From: Gammaproteobacteria bacterium
Lineage (GTDB): Bacteria > Pseudomonadota > Gammaproteobacteria > Xanthomonadales > Marinicellaceae
Direction of reading: 5' to 3'
Assembly (NCBI GenBank): GCA_030430025.1
Contig: JAUIGR010000019.1
Location: forward strand, 1-48,100
Length of the DNA: 48,100 bases
Shown: positions 38,567 to 46,608 of the stretch, in pieces
Numbering within the stretch: the first letter of the stretch is position 1
Layout of the letters: each line of letters starts with the position of its first letter
Position numbers and translations under genes: made by a program
The notes under the pieces: model-generated
The model's input: only the letters and a program-made list of their open reading frames with translations
The model's database searches: none
What the model was told of the DNA's origin: nothing

Positions 38567-40759
38567 TCAAAATAACAGGGAATTTTCAATACCATCTGTT
38601 TTAGGGATATAACGCCCCTTGTATTTGAATGAAAAATCACATTGCATTTGATAAATATCAACAATCCTTGGTGAAAAATTCCTACTTACATTTTGACTTT
38701 TTTCAATGTAAAGATTGATCACTCCGTAATGAGTGTATTTAACCCAAGCATCTTTAACCGGATAATCGATATTCATCTGATAGAGTACATCATCACTGTA
38801 TAAAGGATCAAAAATTTGAATAATACCACCCGGCCTATTATCTTGTTTTGCCACATCGCCCCATACACGCATATGAAGGTTGTAAAAAGGCAAGCCGGTT
38901 CCAAAAACCTGACTTATATATTCAATTAACTGACTGTCTTTGCATTCTCCAACGCTTTCACTGTATATTTCATCCACGTTTGCTTGCTCTTTTTCACGAC
39001 TCTCCCTACGTACTTGATCGATCATGTCGTCTATAACAAATAAATTCAATCTTTGGTCATGTACTAGTTTATAGTTATGTTTTTGACTAATATCAGTAGA
39101 CTGCCCAATACTGTTTATAGGCCTGATAGTAGTCAATTCAGATCCTGTGAAAAAGATATCATGTGCTGAAGCATATTGCTCTTTTCCATAATAAATACTC
39201 GGTTTGTCGATAGAAAAATCACTGTTTATTTGATAACAATAAACAAACGGCCAAATTGATGAATGATCACTCGCCTCAATGAATAGATACAAGTCATTGT
39301 TATTAAGTACCGATAACCAAATACTTCTGTTGTTTAATGATTCATTAATGCTTTGTATTGCCAGTGTTTGTTGATCATTATCTAACAACTGAATAATCAA
39401 CTCTGTACCACAATCAACCAAGCAATTAGAGTTAACAGCAGACCACACGCGAACTGTTAATAGACTTTCACTTCCTTGATTATCAATATTGAAATGCTGT
39501 TGAATAACTTGGCTTGTCGAATCATCAAGTTGTTGATCAACTAATAATTGGAAAAAGTTGTCATAAAAGTCAACATCTTCTACTTCAAAAACACCATTCT
39601 GCAAGTCAATAATAGGTGTTTTTTGACCCTTTTTCAAAATATCATCTTGCAACGCATAGACTTGTCGTTTGACATTATTTTTAACGGTCTTAGGAATATA
39701 ATGTCCATCCAGTTCAATAGATAAGTCATCAATAATCTTGTAAATATCCACAATACCAGTCGAAGTTTGTGTATCATTTGACAGGCGTTCAATATAAAGA
39801 TAGATTTCACTTTCAGGATAAGCGGTATACATCCAAGCATCTTTGACAGCTCCAATTTCTTTGATTGTAAGGACATCATGATGACTACGCTCTGTTATTT
39901 GTATTATACCCTTTGGACTTGTTACTCCTCTACCAGACATCGACTCTGACCACACACGAACCATTGGTGGCTCTAAAGGGTTGCCATATGTCTTTTCCAA
40001 ATCTGACCAATAGGCATTCACCAGTTTTTCTTGACATTTCTCACTATTAGGCAACTGACATTGGTCAATGATTTTTTGTTGTAATGATTGATTGGATTTA
40101 CTTTCTTTAACATGCCGCTCAGCCATTACAGACAAAGCATCCCATGCAAGCTCATTTTGGTAAACTAGTGAATAGTTAGGGCCTTTTGATTGATCAATAT
40201 CAGATTGATCGATGTATGTTAATCCGTAACCAGACCCATATAAAATATCATGCTTTGTACTGATTGAATTATTTTCATAATACCTTCCCTGCTCCATTAT
40301 TGTGAAATCAGGGTTGATTTGATACGTAGAAGCAAAACGACCATGGTAGCCTTGCCTTGTAAGCCCCTTAAGATAAAAGAAAAGATTACCTTCATCATCA
40401 ATAGCAAACCAAATATCAGACCTCTCATAATAACTGTCAGAGAATTCTTCAGTCGCCAATAGCTTTAAATGATCATCTAAAAATTGCACACTAACGTTAA
40501 TGCCACATTGATTAACACAGACAGCACCCTCACGCTTTTTTTCATAAAATCGGATTCTTTTCAGTTTAGAATGATAATATTTACTGAGTTGGCGCGAATC
40601 TTCATCACTTAATTGCCAATCCAAAAATAAGTTAAATGTATATTCTTCTGGATGTGATGTTAACGGTTCAATCAACTGTTTTTCGAACCCTTTCCTTTGA
40701 TCAAATGAGTGACAAGAGATTAAAAATATAGTTATTAAAACCGACAATATATGTTTCAT
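38567..40759 (-). CDS. Putative lipoprotein made of two tandem copies of a ~363-residue unit
   Basis: The 730-residue product starts with a lipoprotein signal (MKHILSVLITIFLISC; lipobox LISC, cysteine 16). It then repeats one architecture twice. Matching landmarks are CVNQC at 81-85 and CLVDC at 446-450, YQIN at 146 and 509, RVW at 268 and 631, GIIQI at 284 and 645, VKDAW at 305 and 668, LYIE at 321 and 683, and YIPKT at 354 and 717, a constant offset of 361-365 residues. Each unit therefore has a first half with a C-x3-C pair and a second half ending in YIPKT. Sequence between landmarks has diverged, so the duplication is old. I recognise no family. It should be anchored to a membrane facing the periplasm or the outside. 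It stands alone between a terminator and decayed DNA. Confidence 0.85.
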   Translation of the reverse strand: MKHILSVLITIFLISCHSFDQRKGFEKQLIEPLTSHPEEYTFNLFLDWQLSDEDSRQLSKYYHSKLKRIRFYEKKREGAVCVNQCGINVSVQFLDDHLKLLATEEFSDSYYERSDIWFAIDDEGNLFFYLKGLTRQGYHGRFASTYQINPDFTIMEQGRYYENNSISTKHDILYGSGYGLTYIDQSDIDQSKGPNYSLVYQNELAWDALSVMAERHVKESKSNQSLQQKIIDQCQLPNSEKCQEKLVNAYWSDLEKTYGNPLEPPMVRVWSESMSGRGVTSPKGIIQITERSHHDVLTIKEIGAVKDAWMYTAYPESEIYLYIERLSNDTQTSTGIVDIYKIIDDLSIELDGHYIPKTVKNNVKRQVYALQDDILKKGQKTPIIDLQNGVFEVEDVDFYDNFFQLLVDQQLDDSTSQVIQQHFNIDNQGSESLLTVRVWSAVNSNCLVDCGTELIIQLLDNDQQTLAIQSINESLNNRSIWLSVLNNNDLYLFIEASDHSSIWPFVYCYQINSDFSIDKPSIYYGKEQYASAHDIFFTGSELTTIRPINSIGQSTDISQKHNYKLVHDQRLNLFVIDDMIDQVRRESREKEQANVDEIYSESVGECKDSQLIEYISQVFGTGLPFYNLHMRVWGDVAKQDNRPGGIIQIFDPLYSDDVLYQMNIDYPVKDAWVKYTHYGVINLYIEKSQNVSRNFSPRIVDIYQMQCDFSFKYKGRYIPKTDGIENSLLF

Positions 40760-40798
40760 TTTTGTAGATTACTGGTAAAAGCTAAGTTTAATCATATT

Positions 40799-41200
40799 TT
40801 ATCTGAGAGGAAAATGTTTACTAAAATACTCTGCGAACAATAAACTCTCACCATTTGCAATATATCCAATACCTTCTTGCTTCATAAACCAAACGTACTC
40901 TCTCCCTTTAGCGTCAACGAAAACACCCACTCGATCCCCTCCAGCAACGTGACTAAATTGTTACCACTGCTTTGCTGTCACTATATTCCAAGTTCGTATC
41001 ATCTCCTTCAAATCAGTTTCGTTTATCGTAAAATTCGGGAAATGGTCACCAAGATCATGCAATCCACATTGATTTTCGTGAGTTTTGAATTCAGTGATAG
41101 AAGACATATCAGGTAGTCGACTTTGCCTTGTAACAGTTCTTTCTACTTGGTCATCCACACTCGCAGCTGTGCCAACAACAAAAAAGAGCTTACTTGCCAA
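40799..41200 (-). pseudogene. Decayed gene with one in-frame ochre stop
   Basis: From a TTG at 41200 the frame codes 79 residues ending TAKQW, stops at TAA (40963-40961), and then continues in the same frame for 53 more plausible residues (QFSHVAGGDRVGVFV, EYVWFMKQEGIGYI, ending FSKHFPLR) to TAA at 40801-40799. The downstream part has no usable start of its own, so a CAA-to-TAA nonsense change in one ancestral gene of about 130 codons is the simplest reading. I recognise no family, and the true start may lie upstream in another frame. A sequencing error at 40961-40963 would also explain it. Confidence 0.5.
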
Positions 41201-41336
41201 CCTTGACGATTAATTGCCCAATCCATAGGTCATCCAGTTGCCACTGACTGCTATTATCAGCCAAATAAACAGACAGTGATTCAAAGGGACCGCTGTAATT
41301 TTGGTGTTGCTGATTCCATGCAGCTTTTAATGGTCT
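41190..41336 (-). pseudogene. Short coding remnant, C-terminal fragment
   Basis: A 48-codon stretch bounded by stops reads like a protein end (AAWNQQHQNYSGPFESLSVYL, then QWQLDDLWIGQLIVKVGK). It has no start and no similar sequence before it in any frame. Its stop overlaps the TTG that opens the decayed gene next to it, so the two could be parts of one gene split by a frameshift. The rest of 41337-41486 holds no gene and no promoter I could defend. Confidence 0.35.
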
Positions 41337-41486
41337 TTAACGTGGTTGGCTTCCATTTTGGACTCCAATTCAGAACTGTGTAGTAACATTTTATTGTGGT
41401 ATTATACGGCGTGCACATTTCAATTAAAAAATACCTTTGCTTGATTATCATTTCGAGCAGAGGTTTTAAAAGAAGGAGATATTTCA

Positions 41487-41585
41487 GTGAAAAAAATTGT
41501 ATTTATAGCACTGACACTCAGTTCATTTCTGGCTTTTGCATATGTAGAAGACCCTAAAAGTGCTGGAGGCCCAAGTAAGTCTTAA
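41487..41585 (+). CDS. Signal-peptide reading frame (32 residues), start of the gene whose body lies in another frame
   Basis: AAGGAG (41473-41478) lies eight bases before a GTG at 41487, an excellent start. The frame codes a clear signal peptide (MKKIVFIALTLSSFLAFA) and 14 more residues (YVEDPKSAGGPSKS), then stops at TAA 41583-41585. The adjoining frame, open from 41548, then runs 200 residues without its own start signal. Together they look like one exported protein interrupted by a +1 change between 41548 and 41582. The alternative is a genuine 32-residue peptide. Confidence 0.55.
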   Translation: MKKIVFIALTLSSFLAFAYVEDPKSAGGPSKS

Positions 41586-42177
41586 GAATAAAAACCAACT
41601 TTCTCAAGATCTGGCAGATAGCACAGGCTTAGCTGAAGTAAAGTGTACTGACCTTCCACCAATTCAAGTAACGGGATATATCAACCATGGAGCCTTTTAT
41701 TTTTGGATGGGAGCTGGTTCATGGGTTTATTATACTGTTTACGGTGGCGGTGGAACAAGTTCATTACAAATTAACAATGAAAAATTAATTTATTGTAATT
41801 TGAAAGACAAAGCTACTGCACTTGTTAGCACCTTGCCAATTACTGGATCAGTAGCTACTGGTTATAGTATTGGACAAGGATTTTCTACATGGGCAAGAGC
41901 GCTCATTTTATGTGGGTTAAGAGACATTCAAGTTAGAGTGGCAACCGGTGAACCAGCTACTGGTTCTTATTCAGATGGAACAGTTAATTGGCAAGCAGCC
42001 TCCATTAATTGGAATGCCTATAATACATGGCAAAGCAGTGACCCGAATAATCCTTATCCTTACAATCCCACAAATTCTTTGCCAACTCATCATAATGGTG
42101 GATCAAAACATATATTTGCCAAATGGCTTTTGGCCAAAGGACAAGGAAATGGTAATGTTAACGATATGATCGGATAA
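41560..42177 (+). CDS. Body of an exported protein, out of frame with its signal peptide
   Basis: About 205 codons are open, beginning at a GTG at 41560 with no ribosome site. The sequence is rich in glycine, asparagine, tyrosine and tryptophan (GYINHGAFYFWMGAGSWVYY, YGGGGTSSLQ, NPYPYNPTNSLPTHHNGG), has two or three cysteines, and ends FAKWLLAKGQGNGNVNDMIG. This composition suits an exported beta-rich protein. A frame-0 signal peptide directly upstream would give a complete 231-residue precursor if one base were removed. I recognise no family. It lies 13 bases before a membrane-anchored protein gene on the same strand, probably its operon partner. Either a recent frameshift, a sequence error or frameshifted translation could account for the split. 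Confidence 0.6.
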   Translation: MLEAQVSLKNKNQLSQDLADSTGLAEVKCTDLPPIQVTGYINHGAFYFWMGAGSWVYYTVYGGGGTSSLQINNEKLIYCNLKDKATALVSTLPITGSVATGYSIGQGFSTWARALILCGLRDIQVRVATGEPATGSYSDGTVNWQAASINWNAYNTWQSSDPNNPYPYNPTNSLPTHHNGGSKHIFAKWLLAKGQGNGNVNDMIG

Positions 42178-42190
42178 GACCCTCAGCCTA

Positions 42191-43102
42191 ATGTCAATTG
42201 CTAATAGACAACATTTTAAAACAACAATATTGATTGTTTTGTTAGTAATCTTGATATCATTCGGACTGATGAAATTTGGTTCGAATGATACTGTGTCTGA
42301 ATTGGCCAACCAAATAGACCATAAAGAGGTTTCAGAAACCATAACTGGCGAAGCAGATATTCCTCATCATGATTTAAAAACAGAACCAATATTAAGGCCA
42401 TCTTCAGAAGTGCAGGCATTTAATGACTTTGTAACTGAAAATATAAGCCAAATCGGTACTGGACTAAAGCCCACCCTTTTGTACGAAGTTTTTGAGAGTC
42501 TAAATACTGGTGCTATTGACATCGAATCAGCAGCTAATCAATTGATGGAAATCATGAAAGATCCGGTTGTTCACCAGTTATCCATGCGCGATCTATTTAG
42601 CTTTTGTGAGGCATTAGAGAAAAGAGTAATGGGTACAATCAATGAATCTGTAGAAAGCAGTGTTGAAGGTGAGGATTTTTTACTTGCTTTACAAAAATCC
42701 GGGTATTGCAAAAATATAGGTACAGAAACTGACCCGTTTTTTGTGATTCTAGGTTTAGCCAGAAAGGGTGACAAAGTTGCAAGGCTATATCTTATTGACG
42801 ATTTATATTTTGCTATTCAAAGAGGGTTAATAAAACCTAATTTATTTCCACTAGAATATCATGACTTGAGGGCTGAAATAATAGATTATCTGGTATCTTT
42901 ATCATATACCGGGATTGTTCAAGCTTCTCTTAATCTACAAAGATTGTATAGTACTTCAAATTTCCTAGTTCCTGAAGACAAAGTGATGGCATACTATTAC
43001 GCAGTTTTGGTTGATAAACAGAGTGATGGTCAAATGTTATATGACCAGTTAAATGAAACACAAAAAACACGTGCAGATAGAATGACCAAGAGGCTTAAAT
43101 GA
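42191..43102 (+). CDS. Membrane-anchored protein of unknown function, possibly Sel1/TPR-like at its end
   Basis: The 303-residue product has one membrane segment near residues 10-27 (TTILIVLLVILISFGLM), consistent with an inner-membrane anchor and a periplasmic body. Residues 75-290 look all-helical. A segment near 240-275 (GIVQASLNLQRLYSTSNFLVPEDKVMAYYYAVLV) resembles a Sel1-type repeat, as used for protein binding. Two cysteines are near 143 and 174. No clear ribosome site precedes the ATG, so translation may be coupled to the gene 13 bases upstream. No family was recognised. No terminator was seen after it; degraded transposase DNA begins 60 bases downstream. Confidence 0.75.
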   Translation: MSIANRQHFKTTILIVLLVILISFGLMKFGSNDTVSELANQIDHKEVSETITGEADIPHHDLKTEPILRPSSEVQAFNDFVTENISQIGTGLKPTLLYEVFESLNTGAIDIESAANQLMEIMKDPVVHQLSMRDLFSFCEALEKRVMGTINESVESSVEGEDFLLALQKSGYCKNIGTETDPFFVILGLARKGDKVARLYLIDDLYFAIQRGLIKPNLFPLEYHDLRAEIIDYLVSLSYTGIVQASLNLQRLYSTSNFLVPEDKVMAYYYAVLVDKQSDGQMLYDQLNETQKTRADRMTKRLK

Positions 43103-43163
43103 AATTTTTAATCGCTTTGAAAAGAACTACCGGGACAGGCAAGATATAAAAATGCTAAGGTAG

Positions 43164-43285
43164 GTATTTGATGGTTGTCAATGGTGGGCTGTGCCTGAAC
43201 GTTTTGGAAATTGGCACACCATCTAAACAAGGATGAGCCGTTGGGCCAAGAATGGGACATTAAACCGCTTGTTTTCTCAACTTTG
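43164..43285 (+). pseudogene. IS5-type transposase remnant (N-terminal fragment)
   Basis: About 40 codons read FDGCQWWAVPERFGNWHTI, stop (TAA), then TRMSRWAKNGTLNRLFSQL. This matches the conserved N-terminal block of IS5-family (DUF4096-type) transposases, whose usual form is GCQWRxLPxxFGxWxTVYxRFxRW. An in-frame TAA and the loss of everything before and after show that it is dead. Its right end runs into the IS481-type remnant, suggesting one element inserted into or recombined with the other. Confidence 0.7.
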
Positions 43286-43702
43286 TGACCAGTTCATGAT
43301 ACGCAGAAAACCAGGATGTTGAGTGTCTATTTCTCCACAAGCTTCATCGTCATGCTTCTTGCGCTCCATGGCCGCAACCTGTGACTCAGTGAGGATAACG
43401 CCATCCTTTGCCACCTGGTCAGACAAGGCTTTTAGGCGGTCCTTGAAACAAGCCAAATCATGTCTAAGCCAAATACTCCTGACACCACTGAAGGAAACAA
43501 ATGTACCACGCTTACGCAGCTCATTACTGGCGCGTGTTTGACCATGTGCAGGTTCTTCAAGTGCGTAATCTACTGCAATTGATTCAATCGCTGGATTGAT
43601 GGGATTCTTGATGTTAGGTATACGTCGAACGTTGCCAAGTTCTTCGGCTAAATTTAATAAACCGACTTTATGTTTAATGATTTTTTCGTTAGTATGAATC
43701 AT
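43277..43702 (-). pseudogene. IS481-family transposase remnant, internally deleted and truncated
   Basis: The frame gives 141 residues. The start (MIHTNEKIIKHKVGLLNLAEELGNV) is that of IS481-type transposases, but the next ~35 residues with the helix-turn-helix are missing: the sequence jumps near residue 25 to a part matching RxPNxKN and then ALEEPAHGQTRASNELRKRG and SGVRSIWLRHDLACFKDRLKAL. It stays in frame up to GEIDTQHPGFL, where the DDE catalytic core should begin, and instead ends in eight unrelated residues. All three catalytic acids are therefore absent. It is not expected to be mobile. Confidence 0.8.
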
Positions 43703-43703
43703 A

Positions 43704-43760
43704 AGAGTTACCTTTTTTAGTTTTGATTAATGTCGTAGTTACATCAAAACGGGTAACTCT
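43704..43760. repeat. Nested inverted repeats at the start-side end of the IS481 remnant
   Basis: AGAGTTACC (43704-43712) pairs with GGTAACTCT (43752-43760), and inside it GTTTTGAT (43720-43727) pairs with ATCAAAAC (43743-43750). A run of seven T follows on the plus strand. The structure may be an IS end joined to a second copy of itself, or a terminator for rightward transcripts. The remaining 43761-43906 shows nothing further. Confidence 0.5.
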
Positions 43761-43906
43761 TTTTTTGGCAACCTATTAAAGTCGCAATCTGTCAGATTAA
43801 GTCTGAACTTCTATAGATATACGTACCCAACATCAATGTTTTTTTACCCTAACAGGTAATATAAAACTGGTACTTACCTCATGTCTTAAACATTTAAGCC
43901 ATCAAA

Positions 43907-45805
43907 TCAGTTTTGTAACAGTAAATCTTCATTGATGAAAATTTCTGCTTTCTCTCTGAGCGCCTGGATCAATAGCTGTTGTTCATTGTTTTTAATATTT
44001 CGGCTTAGCTGCGCTGCTTCTGCTGTCAAGTCAGCATCATCTATATTAGCCATCTTGACTGCTTTCAATGCCACCACAGCAACATCACTTTGATTTCCAG
44101 GCTTTACATAATAATCTATCGTTCCTTCCTTTGGTTTTTTAGTTCCAAACACATTTCGCACCAATTGAAAAGGATGTTCTGAACCTGTTCTTCGAACATC
44201 TATTGCTTCAATAACAGTTAATTCATTGTTTTCAGCCAAGATTGCCATATCTTGCGAACTTTCTTGTAACTCGACCAACATATCCTGTGCCATAGCTTCT
44301 GCTTGCTCCTTAGCTTTTTCTTTCTTGATCACATTTTCAATATCTACCTTGACCTCCTCCAAAGGTTTTAAAATAGCTTCCTTGACTTGATTAATGTGAA
44401 TAAAGACAATATGTGTATCTGAAATATTGATGACATCTGAGTTCTGTAATTCATCTTTAACTAAAGAAGAAAACGCTGCTGCTCTGAACTCTTCATTAGA
44501 GGCTAAGCCGACACCACTACTTCTGGTAAATAGCTCAGTAGTTTTTTTCTCAAGCCCAACAGTTTCTGCCACTTGGTCTAAATTATCTTGAGCATCTAAT
44601 ACCAAAGCTGATAGCTCTGAAGCTTTATCTAAAAACAACAATTCAGCTTGCTGCGCTTGTAACGCTTGAATAATGTCTTCTTTAACTTCTTCAAACAAAG
44701 GTAATTGCGACTCTTTGATGTCATTTAATTGAATCAGATGCCATCCAAAATCAGTTTCAATTGGTTCAGAAATACTCCCTATTTGCATTGAAAATAATGC
44801 GGCATCAAAAGCTTCTACCATATCACCTGGACTAACCCAACCTAAGTCACCACCTTGGTCAGCCGAACCAGGATCTTGAGAATACTCCTTGGCTAGAGTT
44901 GCAAAGTCAACACCCTGGTCTAATTGTTTTTTTAAATCATTGATTTTACTCTCCGCCTCATTAGAAACGTTAATGAGTATGTGAGATGCTAACCGCTGTT
45001 CAGGTTTAACATAAGCTTGCTTATTATTTTCATCTTCAAAATACTTAAGAGCATCTTGTTCACTAATATTAATATCAGAAGCTACTTTCTGTGCGTCTAA
45101 TTCAATATAATCAACAGCAACCTGCTCTTGAGTCATATACTGATCACTATTTTCATCATAATATAATTGAATTTCTTCATCAGTAATCGAAATATCACCT
45201 AAAAATAAATCAGGAGATATCAATACATAATCAAAATCACGCTGTTGTAAATTTAAAGCGCTGATTGTTTTTTTCTCAGTAGGTGTTGTAAAGGTAGAAG
45301 TATCAACCAAATCGTTAACCGCTGTGGCCAATAGACCGTCAGCAATCTTACCTTCTAGAACTGAAGCAGATTGATTAGTTTGACTCAGAAAGGCTGCATA
45401 TAATTCAGGACTAAATTGATCGCTTTCATCTTTAAAAGTTGGAGCTTCCATTATGACCTGTTTTATTTCGGATTCAGTCACAATATAACCATTATTTACT
45501 GCCGCCTGCTTATAAAGTTCATTATTAATAACTGACTGTAAAAAATTCTGCTTCATCATAGGAGAGTCAAAATAACTGGGATCAAACCCTTCACCGAATT
45601 GACTCATTAAATTTTGCCTGTAACTAGCAAACTGCTGATTATATTCATTCAATGAAATTTTCTCACCGTTAACAGTTGCCACCGCATCATTATTTGACTG
45701 AGTAAAATAATCGCCCACACCCCACAATGCAATGGTTAAAATCAATAAACCAATAATCACTGTCATTAACAAACCTGAGGATTTACTTCTGATCCATGTT
45801 AACAT
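43907..45805 (-). CDS. ppiD: Peptidyl-prolyl isomerase PpiD (membrane-anchored periplasmic chaperone)
   Basis: The 632-residue length fits PpiD (about 620). A short cytoplasmic start (MLTWIRSKSSG) is followed by one membrane anchor at about 12-30 and a SurA-N-like chaperone domain at about 35-200. A parvulin (PPIC) domain spans about 265-360 with HILI, DFATLAKEYSQDPGSADQGGDLGWV and DFGWHLIQL. The rest is a second chaperone-like helical and PPIase-like region. PpiD sits at the SecYEG translocon and assists newly exported proteins, which is fitting beside such large exported proteins, although the link is inference. The order lon, hupB, ppiD is conserved in gammaproteobacteria. Only a weak AGG precedes the ATG. 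A 19-bp palindrome lies 40 bases upstream. Confidence 0.95.
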   Translation of the reverse strand: MLTWIRSKSSGLLMTVIIGLLILTIALWGVGDYFTQSNNDAVATVNGEKISLNEYNQQFASYRQNLMSQFGEGFDPSYFDSPMMKQNFLQSVINNELYKQAAVNNGYIVTESEIKQVIMEAPTFKDESDQFSPELYAAFLSQTNQSASVLEGKIADGLLATAVNDLVDTSTFTTPTEKKTISALNLQQRDFDYVLISPDLFLGDISITDEEIQLYYDENSDQYMTQEQVAVDYIELDAQKVASDINISEQDALKYFEDENNKQAYVKPEQRLASHILINVSNEAESKINDLKKQLDQGVDFATLAKEYSQDPGSADQGGDLGWVSPGDMVEAFDAALFSMQIGSISEPIETDFGWHLIQLNDIKESQLPLFEEVKEDIIQALQAQQAELLFLDKASELSALVLDAQDNLDQVAETVGLEKKTTELFTRSSGVGLASNEEFRAAAFSSLVKDELQNSDVINISDTHIVFIHINQVKEAILKPLEEVKVDIENVIKKEKAKEQAEAMAQDMLVELQESSQDMAILAENNELTVIEAIDVRRTGSEHPFQLVRNVFGTKKPKEGTIDYYVKPGNQSDVAVVALKAVKMANIDDADLTAEAAQLSRNIKNNEQQLLIQALREKAEIFINEDLLLQN

Positions 45806-45844
45806 TTTTAATACCTAAATTATCATCTTATAGAATTTGATTGA

Positions 45845-45863
45845 TTCTGTGACTCTCACAGAA
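45845..45863. promoter_or_regulatory. Perfect palindrome TTCTGTGA-CTC-TCACAGAA upstream of ppiD
   Basis: Eight-base perfect arms with a three-base centre, 40 bases before the ppiD start. It could be an operator or a leader hairpin. The rest of 45806-46078 has no gene; I could not find a convincing promoter for ppiD there. Confidence 0.45.
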
Positions 45864-46078
45864 CTGACAAAAATAGCAGCTTATTCAATTTGGTTGATCA
45901 TTAAACAGCAAATGAGCTTTGCACCCTTAGCCTAGATTTTACTTAAATCATCTTCGAAATATATCGAACTTATCTGGCAAGGTTAATGTAAGAATATTAT
46001 TTACCAGCTCTAAGTATATTTAGTATGGGTCCCAAAAAATACATCCCAAACGAGTCAAACAAAAGCCTCTTTTCTAAA

Positions 46079-46102
46079 AAAGGGTGTCAAAAGACACCCT
46101 TT
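46079..46102 (-). terminator. Rho-independent terminator after the tRNA pair
   Basis: AAAGGGTGTC (46079-46088) and GACACCCTTT (46093-46102) form a perfect 10-bp stem with an AAAA loop. On the minus strand it is followed by a run of T, eight bases past the CCA of tRNA-Asp. Confidence 0.85.
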
Positions 46103-46109
46103 TCGTTTT

Positions 46110-46186
46110 TGGCGGAGCGGACGGGACTCGAACCCGCGACCCCCGGCGTGACAGGCCGGTATTCTAACCAACTGAACTACCGCTCC
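46110..46186 (-). tRNA. tRNA-Asp (GTC)
   Basis: A 77-base cloverleaf with encoded CCA. The acceptor is GGAGCGG/CCGCTCC, the D arm contains AGTTCAGTTGGTTAGAAT, the anticodon loop reads CTGTCAC with GTC, and the T arm has GGTTCGAGTCC. It closely resembles the standard gammaproteobacterial tRNA-Asp. It lies five bases after tRNA-Val on the same strand. Confidence 0.98.
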
Positions 46187-46191
46187 AAATT

Positions 46192-46267
46192 TGGTGGGTG
46201 CTGAGGGGATCGAACCCCCGACCCTCGCCTTGTAAGGGCGATGCTCTCCCAGCTGAGCTAAGCACCC
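46192..46267 (-). tRNA. tRNA-Val (TAC)
   Basis: A 76-base cloverleaf with encoded CCA. The acceptor is GGGTGCT/AGCACCC, the D arm AGCTCAGCTGGGAGAGC, the anticodon loop CTTACAA with TAC, and the T arm GGTTCGATCC. It begins 14 bases after the hupB stop, with no terminator or clear promoter between, so it may be cut from a hupB transcript. Confidence 0.98.
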
Positions 46268-46281
46268 AAATCCAGGGGAGC

Positions 46282-46554
46282 TTAGTTTACAGCATCCTTA
46301 AGGGCTTTACCAGCCTTAAAAGAAGGAATTTTCGCAGCTGCAATTTCTATGGTTTCACCCGTTCGAGGGTTACGACCTTGACGAGCTGACCTTTCTTTTA
46401 CAGAAAAAGTACCAAAGCCCACAAATGTCAATTTTTCGTCTTTTGTTAAAGCATCTGTTATTGTCGTAACAACAGCATCGAATACATCAGAAGCTGTATT
46501 CTGAGAGACGTTAGATGATTCTGCTACAGCCCGGATAAAGTCTTGTTTTTTCAT
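46282..46554 (-). CDS. hupB: DNA-binding protein HU-beta
   Basis: The 90-residue length and sequence are those of HU: MKKQDFIRAVAESSNVSQ at the start, VGFGTFSVKERSARQGRNPRTGE with the DNA-intercalating arm and its RNP proline, and KIPSFKAGKALKDAVN at the end. HU dimers bend and compact DNA in the nucleoid. The frame is open for 18 codons upstream, but the ATG at 46554 has AAGGAG seven bases before it and gives the standard length. A strong promoter lies 55-83 bases upstream. Position between lon and ppiD is the normal one for hupB, hence the beta assignment. Confidence 0.97.
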   Translation of the reverse strand: MKKQDFIRAVAESSNVSQNTASDVFDAVVTTITDALTKDEKLTFVGFGTFSVKERSARQGRNPRTGETIEIAAAKIPSFKAGKALKDAVN

Positions 46555-46608
46555 TTTATAACTCCTTCGTTTTATTTTATTTTCGACATGCCATCGAGAA
46601 AGGCGCAT

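Noticed and set aside
40877-41116. A 79-codon open frame on the plus strand
   Set aside because: It has no ribosome site and lies opposite the more protein-like decayed minus-strand frame.
41564-41585. Programmed +1 frameshift site of the prfB type
   Set aside because: The upstream GGAGG is ten bases from the shift codon rather than three, the stop is TAA and not TGA, and the P-site codon TCT re-pairs poorly; I keep only the frame split as a finding.
46198-46389. A 63-codon open frame on the plus strand
   Set aside because: It runs antisense through tRNA-Val and the end of hupB.
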